Shown piece after piece: positions 47,899 through 59,400 of a stretch of DNA of 64,000 nt. The notes below the pieces were generated by a model. The model was not told the DNA's origin and did not search any database. It saw only the letters and a list, made by a program, of their open reading frames with translations. Numbering within the stretch: the first letter of the stretch is position 1; every line of letters starts with the position of its first letter. Position numbers and translations under genes: made by a program. The stretch lies in contig NZ_MRUL01000012.1 of the NCBI RefSeq assembly GCF_002006995.1, forward strand, positions 1-64,000, given 5' to 3'. This DNA is from Izhakiella australiensis (GTDB lineage Bacteria > Pseudomonadota > Gammaproteobacteria > Enterobacterales > Enterobacteriaceae).

Positions 47899-49374
47899 AT
47901 GTCATCGTTGCAAATTTCGCAAGGCACGTTTCGTCTTAGCGACACTCGCGTACTCAACCTGCAAAATCTGCAGATTAATGCTGGTGAAAGCTGGGCTTTC
48001 GTCGGCGCCAACGGCAGCGGAAAATCATCGCTGGCCCGCGCCCTGTCCGGTGAGCTTGCGCCGCTCACCGGTACGGTTAACAGCCGTTTTCATCACCCTG
48101 CCCGCATCTCTTTTGAGCAACTGCAAAAGCTGGTCAGCGATGAGTGGCAGCGCAACAATACCGACCTGCTCAGCGCCGATGAGGATGACACCGGACGCAC
48201 CGCCGCGCAGATTATTCAGGAAGACGTTCAGGATGCACAACGCTGCGCCCGACTCGCCGAACAGTTCGACATCGGCTACTTACTTGAACGCCGCTTTAAA
48301 TACCTTTCGACCGGCGAAACGCGTAAGACGCTGCTATGCCGTGCGCTAATGGCGCAGCCAGACCTGTTAATTCTTGATGAGCCTTTTGACGGTCTGGATG
48401 TCGCCTCCCGCGCCAGCCTGGCAACGCTGCTTGGCGAGCTGCACCAGCAGGGCTATACCCTGGTCATGGTGCTCAACCGCTTTGATGATATCCCTGACTT
48501 TACTCAGCACGTCGGCGTGCTGGCGGAATGCACCCTCACCCATACCGGTGAACGTCAGGCGATTCTGGCGGAAGCGCTGGTCGCGCAGCTGGCCCACAGT
48601 GAAAAACTGGCGGGAATCGCGCTGCCGGAGGCCGACGAACCCGATGCGCTGCCGCAGCTGGCTGCCGGCACCTCGCCGGTGGTGCTGAAGCAGGGCATCG
48701 TGTCATGGAACGATAAGCGCATTCTGCACGGCATAGACTGGGAGGTTAAACCTGGCGAGCACTGGCAAATTGTCGGTCCTAACGGCGCCGGGAAATCGAC
48801 GCTGCTAAGCCTGGTGACCGGCGACCATCCGCAGGGCTACAGTAACGATCTGACGCTGTTTGGTCGGCGGCGCGGCAGCGGCGAAACCATCTGGGACATT
48901 AAGCAGCATATTGGCTACGTCAGCAGCAGTTTGCATCTGGAGTATCGCGTCAGCACCAGCGTGCGTAACGTGATAATCTCCGGCTACTTCGACTCAATCG
49001 GCATCTATCAGGCGGTTTCAGACCGGCAAAAAATGCTGGCGCAACGTTGGCTTTCCCTGCTGGGTTTTGATGCTGCCAGCGCCGATGCCCCCTTCCAGAG
49101 CCTTTCCTGGGGTCAGCAGCGGCTGGTACTTATCGCACGGGCACTGGTGAAGCACCCCACGCTGCTGATCCTTGATGAGCCTCTGCAAGGTCTTGATCCG
49201 ATCAATCGCCAGCTGGTGCGCCGGTTTGTCGATATTCTGATTGGCGAAGGACGTACTCAGCTGCTATTCGTTTCGCATCATGCCGAAGATGCGCCTGACT
49301 GCATCACCGATCGCCTGAGCTTTATTCCGGCGGGCGAGATTTATCATTATCAGTTAGAAAAGATTATCCGCTGA
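47899..49374 (+). CDS. modF: ABC-type ATPase ModF (PhrA)
   Basis: 491 residues with two ABC domains: Walker A GANGSGKS (domain 1) and GPNGAGKS (domain 2), signatures STGETRKTL and SWGQQRLVLIARAL, and Walker B LLILDEPFDGLD and LLILDEPLQGLD. No transmembrane segment. E. coli ModF (490 aa) lies downstream of modE and has no settled role; molybdate-linked function is inferred from linkage. The start at 47899 (MSSLQISQGTFRLS) matches E. coli; the frame open to 47866 is not preferred. Confidence 0.93.
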   Translation: MSSLQISQGTFRLSDTRVLNLQNLQINAGESWAFVGANGSGKSSLARALSGELAPLTGTVNSRFHHPARISFEQLQKLVSDEWQRNNTDLLSADEDDTGRTAAQIIQEDVQDAQRCARLAEQFDIGYLLERRFKYLSTGETRKTLLCRALMAQPDLLILDEPFDGLDVASRASLATLLGELHQQGYTLVMVLNRFDDIPDFTQHVGVLAECTLTHTGERQAILAEALVAQLAHSEKLAGIALPEADEPDALPQLAAGTSPVVLKQGIVSWNDKRILHGIDWEVKPGEHWQIVGPNGAGKSTLLSLVTGDHPQGYSNDLTLFGRRRGSGETIWDIKQHIGYVSSSLHLEYRVSTSVRNVIISGYFDSIGIYQAVSDRQKMLAQRWLSLLGFDAASADAPFQSLSWGQQRLVLIARALVKHPTLLILDEPLQGLDPINRQLVRRFVDILIGEGRTQLLFVSHHAEDAPDCITDRLSFIPAGEIYHYQLEKIIR

Positions 49375-49424
49375 TCGGCACGGGCGCGGCAACGTCGCGC
49401 CCCGTTAATAAAAAAAAAGACTTC

Positions 49425-49440
49425 GTGTAACCGCTTTCAA
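49425..49440 (+). promoter_or_regulatory. GalR/GalS operator 1 upstream of galT
   Basis: GTGTAACCGCTTTCAA matches the gal operator consensus GTGNAANC-GNTTNCAC over most positions. It is 88 bases upstream of the second operator, close to the distance that allows looping in E. coli (about 114). Confidence 0.65.
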
Positions 49441-49512
49441 ATTATCAGCCTGTTTGTCTGCTTTCGCTGCTTAACCTCGTATCTTTCCCCTACACTTAGG
49501 ATTTTTCATCTT

Positions 49513-49528
49513 GTGTAAACGATTCCAT
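49513..49528 (+). promoter_or_regulatory. GalR/GalS operator 2 upstream of galT
   Basis: GTGTAAACGATTCCAT differs from the E. coli galO-E (GTGTAAACGATTCCAC) only in its last base. It lies about 87 bases before galT. Galactose should relieve GalR repression here. Confidence 0.85.
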
Positions 49529-49614
49529 TTATCCAGACTTGATCACGCTTTCTCATTTAAGGCTGTGCTACTTTTTACAGATAGAAACCGCTAAGCAGGT
49601 TATCAGGACTCAGT

Positions 49615-50664
49615 ATGCAAAAATTTAATCCGGTCGATCATCCGCATCGCCGCTATAACCCGCTGTCCGATCAGTGGGTACTGGTTTCCCCCCATCGGGC
49701 TAAGCGCCCGTGGCAGGGTGCGCAGGAAACGCCGGCGCAAAATACCTTACCCAACCACGACCCGGACTGCTTTCTCTGTCCCGGCAATACGCGCGTCACC
49801 GGCGATAAAAATCCCGATTACAAAGGGACGTTCGTTTTTACCAATGACTTCGCCGCGCTGATGACCGATACCCCCGATGCGCCGCAAAGCGACGATCTGC
49901 TGATGCGCTGCGAAAGCGCGCGCGGCACCAGCCGGGTTATCTGCTTTTCGCCCGATCACAGCAAGACCCTGCCGGAGCTGAGCCTGGAGGCGCTTACCGG
50001 CGTGATCCGCACCTGGCAGGAGCAGACCGCCGATCTGGGACAGCACTACCCCTGGGTACAGGTATTTGAAAATAAGGGTGCAGCCATGGGCTGCTCTAAC
50101 CCGCATCCCCACGGCCAGGTGTGGGCCAATAGTTTTTTACCTAATGAAGCAAAGCGTGAAGACGATCTTCAGCGCCGCTATTTTGAGCAGCACGGCTCAC
50201 CAATGCTGGTGGATTATACCCAGCGTGAGCTGCAGGACGGCGCCCGTACCGTCGTAGAAACCGAGCACTGGCTGGCAGTCGTGCCCTGGTGGGCGGCCTG
50301 GCCTTTTGAAACCCTGCTGCTGCCGAAAACGCCGGTTAAACGCTTAGTGGATCTGAGCAACGCCCAGCGCGATGACCTGGCGCTGGCGCTGAAAAAACTC
50401 ACCAGCCGCTATGACAACCTTTTCCAGTGCTCTTTCCCCTATTCCATGGGCTGGCACGGCGCCCCTTTCAACGGCGAGGAAAATCAGCACTGGCAGCTAC
50501 ATGCCCATTTTTATCCGCCGCTGCTGCGCTCGGCCAGCGTACGTAAATTTATGGTCGGCTATGAAATGCTGGCGGAAACCCAGCGCGATTTAACAGCCGA
50601 ACAGGCGGCGGAGCGTTTGCGCGCCGTCAGCGATGTGCATTTCCGTGAATCCGGAGCAGAATAA
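49615..50664 (+). CDS. galT: galactose-1-phosphate uridylyltransferase
   Basis: 349 residues (E. coli 348). Second step of the Leloir pathway. The active-site HPHPHGQVW (nucleophile histidine) and the zinc-site CFLCPGN are present. It is the first gene of the operon here, since galE is absent between modF and galT. Its stop shares a base with the galK start (TAATG). Confidence 0.96.
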   Translation: MQKFNPVDHPHRRYNPLSDQWVLVSPHRAKRPWQGAQETPAQNTLPNHDPDCFLCPGNTRVTGDKNPDYKGTFVFTNDFAALMTDTPDAPQSDDLLMRCESARGTSRVICFSPDHSKTLPELSLEALTGVIRTWQEQTADLGQHYPWVQVFENKGAAMGCSNPHPHGQVWANSFLPNEAKREDDLQRRYFEQHGSPMLVDYTQRELQDGARTVVETEHWLAVVPWWAAWPFETLLLPKTPVKRLVDLSNAQRDDLALALKKLTSRYDNLFQCSFPYSMGWHGAPFNGEENQHWQLHAHFYPPLLRSASVRKFMVGYEMLAETQRDLTAEQAAERLRAVSDVHFRESGAE

Positions 50665-51812
50665 TGAGCTTAAAACAAACCACGACAACCCTTTTCAATG
50701 ACATCTTCGGCTATGCCCCAACCCACACCATTCAGGCGCCCGGCCGGGTCAACCTGATTGGGGAACATACCGATTACAACGATGGTTTCGTGCTGCCGTG
50801 CGCTATCGACTACAAAACGGTTATTAGCTGTGCTAAGCGCGACGACCGCACCGTTCGCGTGGTGGCGGCGGACTATGATAACCAGCAGGACAGCTTCTCG
50901 CTCGATGAGCCAATCCTTAACCATCCGGACCAGATGTGGTCAAACTACGTGCGCGGGGTGGTAAAACATCTGCAAAAACGCAACCCGGCGTTTAGCGGCG
51001 TCGATATGGTTATTAGTGGCGATGTGCCGCAGGGCGCGGGCCTTAGCTCCTCCGCCTCGTTGGAAGTGGCCGTGGGCAGCGTATTCCAGCAGCTTTATCA
51101 CCTGCCGCTGGACGGCGCAGAAATCGCCCTGAACGGTCAGGAAGCGGAAAACCAGTTTGTCGGCTGTAACTGCGGCATCATGGATCAGCTGATTTCTGCC
51201 CTCGGCAAAAAAGACCATGCCATGCTGCTCGATTGCCGCACCCTCAGCACCCGCGCGGTACCGATGCCGGACAACGTTGCGGTAGTGATTATTAACTCCA
51301 ACTTCCGCCGTAACCTGGTGGGCAGCGAATACAACACCCGCCGCCAGCAGTGTGAAACCGGCGCGCGCTTCTTTACGCAAAGCTCGCTACGCGACGTCGA
51401 TATCGCCCAGTTCCGCGCGGTGGAAAACGAGCTGGATCCGCTGGTTGCCAAGCGCGTACGTCACGTGTTGACTGAAAACGCCCGCACGCTGGAAGCCGCC
51501 GATGCGCTGGCTAACGGCGACCTGGCCCGCATGGGCGTCCTTATGGCGGAATCTCATGCCTCAATGCGTGACGATTTTGAAATCACCGTGCCGCAGATTG
51601 ATACCCTGGTTGAAATCGTGAAGGAGGTTCTCGGCGAACAGGGCGGCGTGCGCATGACCGGTGGCGGTTTTGGCGGCTGTATCGTCGCGCTGATGCCGCT
51701 GGATCGGGTCGACAGCGTTAAACAGGCGGTTGCCAGCCAGTATGAAGCGGCCACCGGCCTGAAAGAGACCTTCTATATCTGCAAAGCATCAGCAGGAGCC
51801 GGACAATGCTAA
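50664..51812 (+). CDS. galK: galactokinase
   Basis: 382 residues, as in E. coli. GHMP kinase with the galactokinase signature [19 protein letters not shown] (residues about 28-46), the ATP motif [15 protein letters not shown] and the late MTGGGFGGC. It phosphorylates galactose at O1. Overlaps galM by seven bases. Confidence 0.97.
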   Translation: MSLKQTTTTLFNDIFGYAPTHTIQAPGRVNLIGEHTDYNDGFVLPCAIDYKTVISCAKRDDRTVRVVAADYDNQQDSFSLDEPILNHPDQMWSNYVRGVVKHLQKRNPAFSGVDMVISGDVPQGAGLSSSASLEVAVGSVFQQLYHLPLDGAEIALNGQEAENQFVGCNCGIMDQLISALGKKDHAMLLDCRTLSTRAVPMPDNVAVVIINSNFRRNLVGSEYNTRRQQCETGARFFTQSSLRDVDIAQFRAVENELDPLVAKRVRHVLTENARTLEAADALANGDLARMGVLMAESHASMRDDFEITVPQIDTLVEIVKEVLGEQGGVRMTGGGFGGCIVALMPLDRVDSVKQAVASQYEAATGLKETFYICKASAGAGQC

Positions 51813-52840
51813 CCCAACCAGATTCGCTGGCACCGGATGGCCAGCCCTGGCATATCACTACCCTGCGCAACGCGCAGGGGATGGTAGCAACGTTTATGGA
51901 CTGGGGGGCGACCTGGCTTTCAGCCCGGGTGCCGATGCCGAACGGCAGCGTGCGCGAAGCCCTGCTTGGCTGTGAAAAACCCGCGGATTACTTACATCAG
52001 GATGCCTACCTCGGCGCCACGGTGGGTCGTTATGCCAACCGCATTGCGAATGCCGCCCTGACGCGCACCGGCACGCAGCTGGCAGCGAATCAGCCTCCGC
52101 ACCAGCTTCACGGCGGGCCGCAAGGCTTTAGCCATCGTCGCTGGCAGATAGTCAGCCAGGCGCCGCAGGAAGTGACCTACCAGATCGATTCGCCGGACGG
52201 CGACCAGGGCTTTCCCGGCAACCTGATAGCAACGGTGCATTACCGGCTGGAAGATGATAATACGCTCAGCATCGCCTGGCAGGCGACGGTTGATAAGCCC
52301 TGCCCGGTCAACCTGACCAATCATGCCTATTTTAACCTCGACGCCGTTCACGGCGATGCGCGTCAGCACCAGCTGCAGCTGATGGCTCAGCGCTATCTGC
52401 CGGTTGACAGCGCCGGTATTCCTGCCCGGGATTTAACCCCGGTCAGCGGCAGCAGTTTTGATTTCCGCCAGCCAAAAACCCTGGCGCAGGATTTCCTCGC
52501 CGATGCCGACCAGCAGGCGGTGAAAGGCTACGATCATGCCTTTTTACTCGACGCCGCCGGCGATGCCAGTCAGACCGCCGCGCGCTTGACCTCAGCAGAC
52601 GGCAAACTGCAGCTGACAGTGGAAACCTCGGCCCCGGCGCTGCAGCTTTACAGCGGCAATTATCTGGCGGGTACCCCTGCCCGCGAACGGGATGCATACC
52701 AGGCGTTTAATGGTATTGCGCTGGAAAGCGAATTCCTGCCTGACTCTCCCAATCATAGCGACTGGCCGCAGCCGGACTGCTGGTTACAACCCGGTCAGCG
52801 CTATCAATGCATTACCCGCTATCGTTTCACTGCCGCTTGA
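51806..52840 (+). CDS. galM: galactose mutarotase (aldose 1-epimerase)
   Basis: 344 residues (E. coli 346). Interconverts beta- and alpha-galactose for galK. Family features: [35 protein letters not shown] with the substrate-site His, and LTNHAYFNL with the catalytic His. Last gene of galTKM. No clear terminator follows. Confidence 0.95.
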   Translation: MLTQPDSLAPDGQPWHITTLRNAQGMVATFMDWGATWLSARVPMPNGSVREALLGCEKPADYLHQDAYLGATVGRYANRIANAALTRTGTQLAANQPPHQLHGGPQGFSHRRWQIVSQAPQEVTYQIDSPDGDQGFPGNLIATVHYRLEDDNTLSIAWQATVDKPCPVNLTNHAYFNLDAVHGDARQHQLQLMAQRYLPVDSAGIPARDLTPVSGSSFDFRQPKTLAQDFLADADQQAVKGYDHAFLLDAAGDASQTAARLTSADGKLQLTVETSAPALQLYSGNYLAGTPARERDAYQAFNGIALESEFLPDSPNHSDWPQPDCWLQPGQRYQCITRYRFTAA

Positions 52841-52947
52841 CAGGCATCATGAAAGCGGGTGAAAAATATCCGACGCGTCATGCTCAGGCTTACGCGCCGG
52901 ACTAAATTCCGCTAAGGTAATGCACTATCAAATTGCCGCGCGTCGGT

Positions 52948-52964
52948 AATATAATATTTATATT
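52948..52964 (+). promoter_or_regulatory. AT palindrome upstream of gpmA
   Basis: AATATAA-TAT-TTATATT is a perfect inverted repeat, 36-52 bases before the gpmA start. It may be only promoter sequence, because several TATATT/TTATAG -10-like hexamers overlap it. In E. coli gpmA is Fur-regulated, but this is not a good Fur box. Confidence 0.35.
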
Positions 52965-52999
52965 GTTATAGAAACCGAAAATCAGGAAGGAGTGAATCT

Positions 53000-53752
53000 A
53001 TGGCTGTATCTAAGCTGGTTCTGGTGCGCCACGGCGAAAGCCAGTGGAACAACGAAAACCGCTTTACCGGATGGTATGATGTCGATTTATCCGATAAAGG
53101 CCGCACCGAAGCAAAAGCAGCGGGTCAGCTGCTGAAAAAAGAGGGTTATTCCTTCGATTTCGCCTATACCTCAGTGTTAAAACGCGCTATTCACACCCTG
53201 TGGAGCATCCTTGATGAAGTCGATCAAGTCTGGCTGCCGGTAGAGAAAAGCTGGCGTTTGAATGAACGTCACTATGGTGCCTTACAAGGCCTTAACAAAG
53301 CTGAAACAGCTGAGAAATATGGTGATGAACAGGTTAAACAGTGGCGTCGTGGCTTCGCCGTTACCCCGCCAGAGCTGGACCGCACCGACGAGCGTTTCCC
53401 CGGCCACGATCCCCGCTACGCCGGGCTGACTGCCGGCCAGCTGCCGACCACTGAAAGCCTGAAGCTGACCATCGATCGCGTACTGCCCTTCTGGAATGAC
53501 AGCATTCTGCCGCGCATGAAAAAAGGCGAAAAAGTCATCATCGCCGCTCACGGCAACTCGCTGCGCGCGCTGGTCAAATATCTCGATAATATGAGCGAAG
53601 AAGAAATTCTCGAATTCAACATTCCTACTGGCGTACCGCTGGTGTATGAGTTTGACGAAAACTTCAAACCGCTCAAGCGTTACTATCTCGGCGACGCCGA
53701 CGAAATCGCCGCCAAAGCGGCTGCGGTAGCCAATCAGGGTAAAGCAAAGTAA
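53000..53752 (+). CDS. gpmA: 2,3-bisphosphoglycerate-dependent phosphoglycerate mutase
   Basis: 250 residues, as in E. coli. Interconverts 3- and 2-phosphoglycerate in glycolysis. The catalytic phosphohistidine is in RHGESQWN (His11), with [22 protein letters not shown] and the second histidine in [24 protein letters not shown] site precedes the start. A strong terminator follows. Confidence 0.97.
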   Translation: MAVSKLVLVRHGESQWNNENRFTGWYDVDLSDKGRTEAKAAGQLLKKEGYSFDFAYTSVLKRAIHTLWSILDEVDQVWLPVEKSWRLNERHYGALQGLNKAETAEKYGDEQVKQWRRGFAVTPPELDRTDERFPGHDPRYAGLTAGQLPTTESLKLTIDRVLPFWNDSILPRMKKGEKVIIAAHGNSLRALVKYLDNMSEEEILEFNIPTGVPLVYEFDENFKPLKRYYLGDADEIAAKAAAVANQGKAK

Positions 53753-53770
53753 CCCTGCGCTGACTGACCA

Positions 53771-53796
53771 AACGGCCCATCCGGGCCGTTTTTTAT
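53771..53796 (+). terminator. rho-independent terminator of gpmA
   Basis: Stem AACGGCCC / GGGCCGTT with an ATCC loop, followed by a T-run (TTTTTTATT), 19 bases after the gpmA stop. Confidence 0.92.
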
Positions 53797-53963
53797 TGCC
53801 GCAGCGTAGTTGAAAAAGCTTTTTAACGGTTGAGGAATGCTCCTGCAGCAGACGACGGGCAACGGCTATGCCCCCGTTGTCAGCAAGCTGAAGAACCCGC
53901 TAACGGAGGCTTGCCCTGTTTCTTACTACCGCTGACGACCAGCCGAAAGACAACTGACTGGAA

Positions 53964-55016
53964 TCAGCCGCGCCGGGTTTTCACCGCGTCAGCCAGCTGG
54001 CGCAGCACGTTTTCCGTGTCCTGCCAGCCAATACAGGCATCGGTAACGCTTTTGCCATACACCAACGCTTCGCCGCTCTCCAGATTTTGATTGCCTTCCA
54101 CCAGGTGACTTTCAATCATCACGCCAATAATCGCTTTTTCGCCGCCAGCGATTTGCCCGGCAACATCGTCGGCCACGGTTAGCTGCTTCTGGAACTGCTT
54201 GCTGCTGTTTGCATGGCTAAAATCGATCATCACCTGCGCTGGCAGGCCCGCTTTTTCCAATCCGGCTTTTACCGCACTGACATGATGGGCGCTGTAGTTA
54301 GGCTCTTTGCCGCCGCGCAAAATAATATGGCAGTCGTCATTGCCGCTGGTTTCGACAATCGCCGAATGACCATATTTTGTTACGGAGAGAAAGCAGTGCG
54401 GCGCGCTGGCAGCATTGATCGCATCGATGGCCACTTTAATGGTGCCATCCGTGCCGTTTTTAAAACCAACCGGACAGGATAGCCCGGAAGCCAGTTCCCG
54501 GTGTACCTGAGATTCCGTGGTACGGGCGCCAATCGCTCCCCAGCTCATCAAGTCAGCCAGGTACTGCGGGGTGATCATATCAAGGAATTCACCGGCAGCC
54601 GGCAGCCCGGTATTGTTAATTTCCAGCAGCAGCTTGCGCGCAATGCGCAGGCCGTCATTAATCTGGAAGCTGCCATCCATATGAGGATCGTTAATCAGCC
54701 CCTTCCAGCCGACGGTAGTACGCGGTTTCTCAAAGTAGACCCGCATAACCACTTCAAGCTCACCCTTCAGCTCTTCACGCAGCTTCAGCAGGCGCTCGCC
54801 ATACTCTTTTGCCGCTTGCACATCGTGAATTGAGCAAGGTCCAATAACCACCAGCAGGCGGTCATCTTTATTTTTAAGAATATGATGAATCGCCTGGCGA
54901 GAGCGCGCTACCGTTTGGGCGGCCTGCTCACTTGATGGATATTTTTCCAGCAGCGCCACAGGCGGCAGAAGTTCTTTTATCTCTTTGATTCTTAAGTCAT
55001 CGTTCTGATAATTCAT
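53964..55016 (-). CDS. aroG: 3-deoxy-7-phosphoheptulonate synthase, phenylalanine-sensitive (AroG)
   Basis: 350 residues, as in E. coli AroG. Joins phosphoenolpyruvate and erythrose 4-phosphate as the first shikimate step. Active-site patches GPCSIHD, the metal Cys in this patch, KPRTTVGWKGL and GGEKAIIGVMIESHLVEGNQ are intact. The start MNYQNDDLRIKEIKELLPPV is identical to AroG, which separates it from AroF and AroH. Feedback by phenylalanine is expected from the family. No full TyrR box (TGTAAA-N6-TTTACA) was seen upstream. Confidence 0.97.
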   Translation of the reverse strand: MNYQNDDLRIKEIKELLPPVALLEKYPSSEQAAQTVARSRQAIHHILKNKDDRLLVVIGPCSIHDVQAAKEYGERLLKLREELKGELEVVMRVYFEKPRTTVGWKGLINDPHMDGSFQINDGLRIARKLLLEINNTGLPAAGEFLDMITPQYLADLMSWGAIGARTTESQVHRELASGLSCPVGFKNGTDGTIKVAIDAINAASAPHCFLSVTKYGHSAIVETSGNDDCHIILRGGKEPNYSAHHVSAVKAGLEKAGLPAQVMIDFSHANSSKQFQKQLTVADDVAGQIAGGEKAIIGVMIESHLVEGNQNLESGEALVYGKSVTDACIGWQDTENVLRQLADAVKTRRG

Positions 55017-55312
55017 TTCGATTCCAGCATGATTTGGTACCTGGCTATGGGCCCGGCTTAACCGTCTAAATTTAACCGTCCGGACTGGGCGTGTAAATCG
55101 TTCGCGCGTATTTAGCCGCGGAAAATTTGATATTTCGCCGCTGCTTACTACACTTTGATACGTAACTACTTAAAAAAAAGCATTTACCTCAAGGAAATAT
55201 CATCCAGATAAGTAAATGCAGCGGTTTATTTTGCCTTAGTTAGGCAAGGCGTTATAACCCAGTAACCAGGTTCGTATAGCACTAAACGATTTCATTAATT
55301 AACGGGAGCATA

Positions 55313-55669
55313 ATGATGAATAAGTTTGCAATTGCAATTTTGACGGCAACGATGGCATTGGGTAGCGGCGCAGCACTGGCCGAGGGTGGCAGCAACAACG
55401 GTACTTCGAACCAGGCAGCCGATGCTGGTGCCGCGTCCGGCGGTTCTGAGCAGACCCTGGCGCCGAAGCATGTTGATAACGGTAAAATTAATGAAGGCAG
55501 CCAGAATACCGCCGGTAGTTCAACGCACAAGAAGATGAAACATCACGGCAAAAAAATGGATGCTAATCAGATTGACCAGAACTCACAGTGTAAAGACGGC
55601 AAATGTCCGAACGTGAATAAGAAAGTAGGTCCGGGCGCCGATACCAAAACCGACGGCACCACGCAGTAA
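55313..55669 (+). CDS. ybgS: secreted protein YbgS-like
   Basis: 118 residues with a signal peptide (about 1-24, ending ALAEG). The mature part is rich in Asn, Gly, Ser and Lys. The C-terminal CKDGKCPNVNKKV and TKTDGTTQ match E. coli YbgS (126 aa), where it also flanks aroG. Function is unknown; expression is linked to stress and homeostasis in E. coli. The 296-base gap to aroG holds the divergent promoters and a small GCCT/AGGC hairpin near 55232-55247. Confidence 0.88.
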   Translation: MMNKFAIAILTATMALGSGAALAEGGSNNGTSNQAADAGAASGGSEQTLAPKHVDNGKINEGSQNTAGSSTHKKMKHHGKKMDANQIDQNSQCKDGKCPNVNKKVGPGADTKTDGTTQ

Positions 55670-55703
55670 TTTGCACATCGGTTCACTGTTATCTGATCCA
55701 TAT

Positions 55704-55730
55704 AAAAGGAGAGCTCCGGCTCTTCTTTTT
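55704..55730 (+). terminator. rho-independent terminator of ybgS
   Basis: Stem AAAAGGAGAGC / GCTCTTCTTTT (one G-U pair) with a TCCG loop and a T-run, 34 bases after the ybgS stop. Confidence 0.85.
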
Positions 55731-55884
55731 GCTTTTCAGATTGCTTTCAGACTGCCCGCAAATTATTCATCTCTGCAGAATCTCAGCGTTCTTGTCCGCA
55801 ACGGCCCTCTTTTCTGCTGATTACTTCACGCCTGCATTCCGCTATTCTTAATCCCGGTAAAGCGAAACCCTGCGCAGGATAAAC

Positions 55885-56472
55885 ATGATTTCACTGCTGT
55901 TAATTGACGATCACCCGCTGGTGCAGGTTGCGCTTGAGGCGGAGCTGGCGCGCAGCGCCCTTAGCTTCGCGCTGAACTGCGTTGACAGCAGCCACGGCGC
56001 TAAGCAGTGGTTGCAAGACCAGCAGCCTGCGTTGGTGATTCTGGACATCGGGCTTCCGGACGGCAACGGCCTTGAACTGCTGAAGTATATCCGCCGCCAT
56101 CATGCCGCGCCGGTGATAATCTATTCAGCGCAGGAAGAGCGTTCATGGATAAGGCTGGCGCACGAATCAGGGGCCGCAGGTTATATTGTTAAACGTCAGC
56201 CGCTGGCTAAGCTGGTTTCAGCAATACTGGCGGTGCTGGCGGGTGAAACGGTTTTCCCGCCGGAAACCGCGACGAACGCCCGCAGCAGCCCGCTTACCAG
56301 CAAAGAGCAGCAGATTCTGGCCCTGCTAGCCAGCGGCCTGTCCAATTTGCAGATTGCAGAGCGGCTGCATATCAGCAACAAAACCGTCAGTACCCATAAA
56401 AAAAACATCATGGAAAAAACCGGCGCCAGCTCGCTTCTCAGCTTAGCCGCGCTGTGGAGAGCCCAGCAGTGA
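55885..56472 (+). CDS. NarL/EvgA-type response regulator
   Basis: 195 residues. Receiver domain with acidic pocket LLIDDH, phospho-acceptor aspartate in LVILDIGLPDGNG (near residue 54), Ser/Thr in IIYSAQ and lysine in YIVKRQ; then a LuxR-type DNA-binding domain (about 130-190: LTSKEQQILALLASGLSNLQ, then IAERLHISNKTVSTHKKNIM). It resembles EvgA/BvgA. Its stop overlaps the GTG start of the kinase by four bases. The targets are unknown; the promoter is in the 154-base gap after the ybgS terminator. Confidence 0.88.
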   Translation: MISLLLIDDHPLVQVALEAELARSALSFALNCVDSSHGAKQWLQDQQPALVILDIGLPDGNGLELLKYIRRHHAAPVIIYSAQEERSWIRLAHESGAAGYIVKRQPLAKLVSAILAVLAGETVFPPETATNARSSPLTSKEQQILALLASGLSNLQIAERLHISNKTVSTHKKNIMEKTGASSLLSLAALWRAQQ

Positions 56473-59400
56473 TCCGCTGCCTGCTGCTGATGCTGGTACT
56501 GTTGAGCATGACCATAACGGCTCGTGCCGATCTGCACCCGATAAGCAGCCTGATGATGGCGCCGTCGATGATGCCCGCGTCTCCCCCTGACCCGCCAGCA
56601 GAGCAGATTATCCGCGTCGGTATTCTGCAAGACAGCAGCGCGCCGCGAAATATTGTCGTCGGCAACGATTTATACGGTATCAATGCCGATTACCTGGTAG
56701 CGCTGCATCAGATTAGCGGGCTGAGTTTCCGCATTACCCCCTATGCCTCCCCTGGCAGCCTGATGACCGCCATGAATAACGGGCTGTTAGACGTCGCCTT
56801 TGGCGTGGCGTCACAGCCGCTGGCTAAAGGCTACTTTGCCACTCAGCCATGGTTCAGCAGCCCGCTGCGTATTTATCGCAATCGCAATAACGCGCGTCAG
56901 GTGATGTTTAATTCCGCCAGCGCCCGCATTGCTATCAGCAGCGAAAGCTACCGGCTGCTGGCGCAGGATTTCGCCCGCCAGCATCGCTGGCTGATTCGCG
57001 ATAACGATCTGCAGGCGCTGTATATGTTGCTCAATCAGCAAGCTGATTATGTGGTTGCCGATGAGACCAGCGCGGGCTTTCTGCTGTCCCAGCTGCAGCA
57101 GGGCCAAATTTATCAGCTTGCCTCATCGCCCGATGCGGGGATGCTCAGCCTGCAGGCTGTTGGTCGCGACCTGCGGCTGATCCGCTGTCTGGATGAGGCG
57201 CTGCGCGCTTTGCCCGTTGAAGTGGTGAATGGCATTCAGGAACGCTGGAGCAGCCAGCTGCCGCGCTATCAGGACAGTAACACCGCATCGTTGACCGCCA
57301 TGGAGCGCGGCTGGATCGCCGAGCATCCTCAGGTAACCTATGCCGCCGTCAGCGATGATTACCCGTGGAGCTACCGCCAGGCCAACGGTGATGCCGCCGG
57401 CTACAGCGTGGAGCTGCTGCAAGTCATCGGCCAGAATACCGGGCTGCGTTTCAAGCCCGTTTGGGTGAGTAATCCTCATCAGGCAGCGGCACTGGTCGAT
57501 AGCGGCCGGGCAATGATTCAGCTGATGCGCCCGCTGACCGGCGACGATAATATGCAGGGCAATACCCTGCCCGTCTGGAGAGCGCTGTGGGGCGTTTATG
57601 TCAACAACGCAAGTCATGGGGTCTCGCGCTGGCAGGATTTGAACGCTCAGCGCATTGGTATTCTGGACGGCGATATTGCTCGCCATATGGTGCCTGCGGG
57701 CGCTCATCTGGTCAGTTTCAGCGATCGTAAAGCGCTGTATGATGCGCTGGCAAACGGGCAGTTGAATGCGCTGGTAGATAACGTCTTTTCCGCACGCGCC
57801 CAGCTGGAGTCCGGCTATGCTGACAGCCTGCGGCTGGCGTTTGCCGCCAGCGATACCGCATGGCCGGTGGCCTTTGGCCTTGCGCGACAGCAGCCGCTGC
57901 TGCGCACGCTGCTGAATAAAAGTCTGCAGCAGATCCCCGCCAGCACCCAGCAGCGAATGCGCGAAAGCTGGAGTAACGGCAGCAATCCGGCACAAAATAG
58001 CAGAACGCAAATGCGCCCGGTCTCGGTATTCGTGTTGATTGCCGCCCTGTTCGCCATCGTCTTTCTGCTGGCTTTATTAGTCCGTCGTTACCTGGAGCAG
58101 CGGCGGGAAAGACGCCAGCGCCGGCAGCTGGAGCTGGAACGGGAAGAAGCGCGGCGCGCAAATGCGATGAAAAGTCAGTTTCTGGCGACCGTCAGCCACG
58201 AGCTGCGCACGCCGATGCAAGCTATCCTCGGACTGCTTGAGGTTGAGGCAGCGCGGCATCCCGGCGCGAATAACCTGGCGGTCATTCAGCGCAGCGCCGC
58301 TGGTCTGATGACGCTGCTCAATGATCTGCAGGATCATGCCAGGGTGGAAAATAATACCTTCACCCTGACGCCACGTCCTTTTGACCTACGCCGTTGGATA
58401 GCCCATCTGTCAGCGTTCTATCAGCCGCTATTACGCCCGGGCGGGCCGCAGCTTATCGTGGAGGCAATAACGGCGCTGCCTGAATGGGTCACGCTTGACG
58501 GCGGACGTTTGCAGCAGGTTGCCAACAATCTGATCAGCAATGCGCTGAAATTCACCCGGACGGGAGAAATTCGCGTAACCCTGGCGGTACTGGAGCAGCA
58601 ACAGCACATTCATCTGCAGGTAGTCGACAGCGGCAGCGGCATTCCGCCTGAGGAACAAATCCGCCTGTTTGAACCCTGGTACCAACCGCCTTCAGGACGC
58701 CAGCTTTCGGTTCAGGGCAGCGGGCTGGGGCTGTCCATCTGTCGGGAAATTGTTACCCGCATGGGGGGCAAAATTCAACTGGAGTCCGCCGTTGGTCTGG
58801 GAACCACCGTACTGGTTCAGCTACCGCTTGAGCTGCCCCACCCAATGCCTTCCCCCGACCTGGCGCTGGCGGCTGAGCATCAGAGGTTAGCGCCACAGCG
58901 GATTGCTATCGTTGATGATCATCCCACCAACCTGCTGGTGATGGAGCAACAGCTGGCCCACTGCGGTATTCAGGCAGAGGTCTACGGCGAGGGACGAGCG
59001 CTGCTGCAGGCCGCGCAGCAGCGACCGTTTGATTTAATCTTCATCGATTATTCGATGCCAAAGCCGGACGGCGTGACGGTAGCGCGCATTCTGCGCCGCA
59101 TGGAGCGCAACACGCCGCACCATACCCGACTGATTTTTTGCTCGGCAGACGCGCGCATCATTTCGCAACCTGAGGTGCAGGTCCTGACGGATGGCGTCCT
59201 GGTAAAACCTATCGCTTTGGATGATATTCAGCGCCTGCTCCAGCCCGGCGCCGCCGATGATTTTGACGATTTAGCGACAAGGCTGAATCAGCTTGCCGGT
59301 CAGGGCAGCCATTATCAGCAGCGGCTACGGGCGACACTGCTGGCGACCCTCAACCAGGATCGCCAGTTGCTCAGCCAGACAGCCAGCCTTCAGCAGTGGC

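Noticed and set aside
55017-55200. TyrR box upstream of aroG
   Set aside because: Only a TGTAAA half site is present near 55090; the second half is missing at the required spacing.
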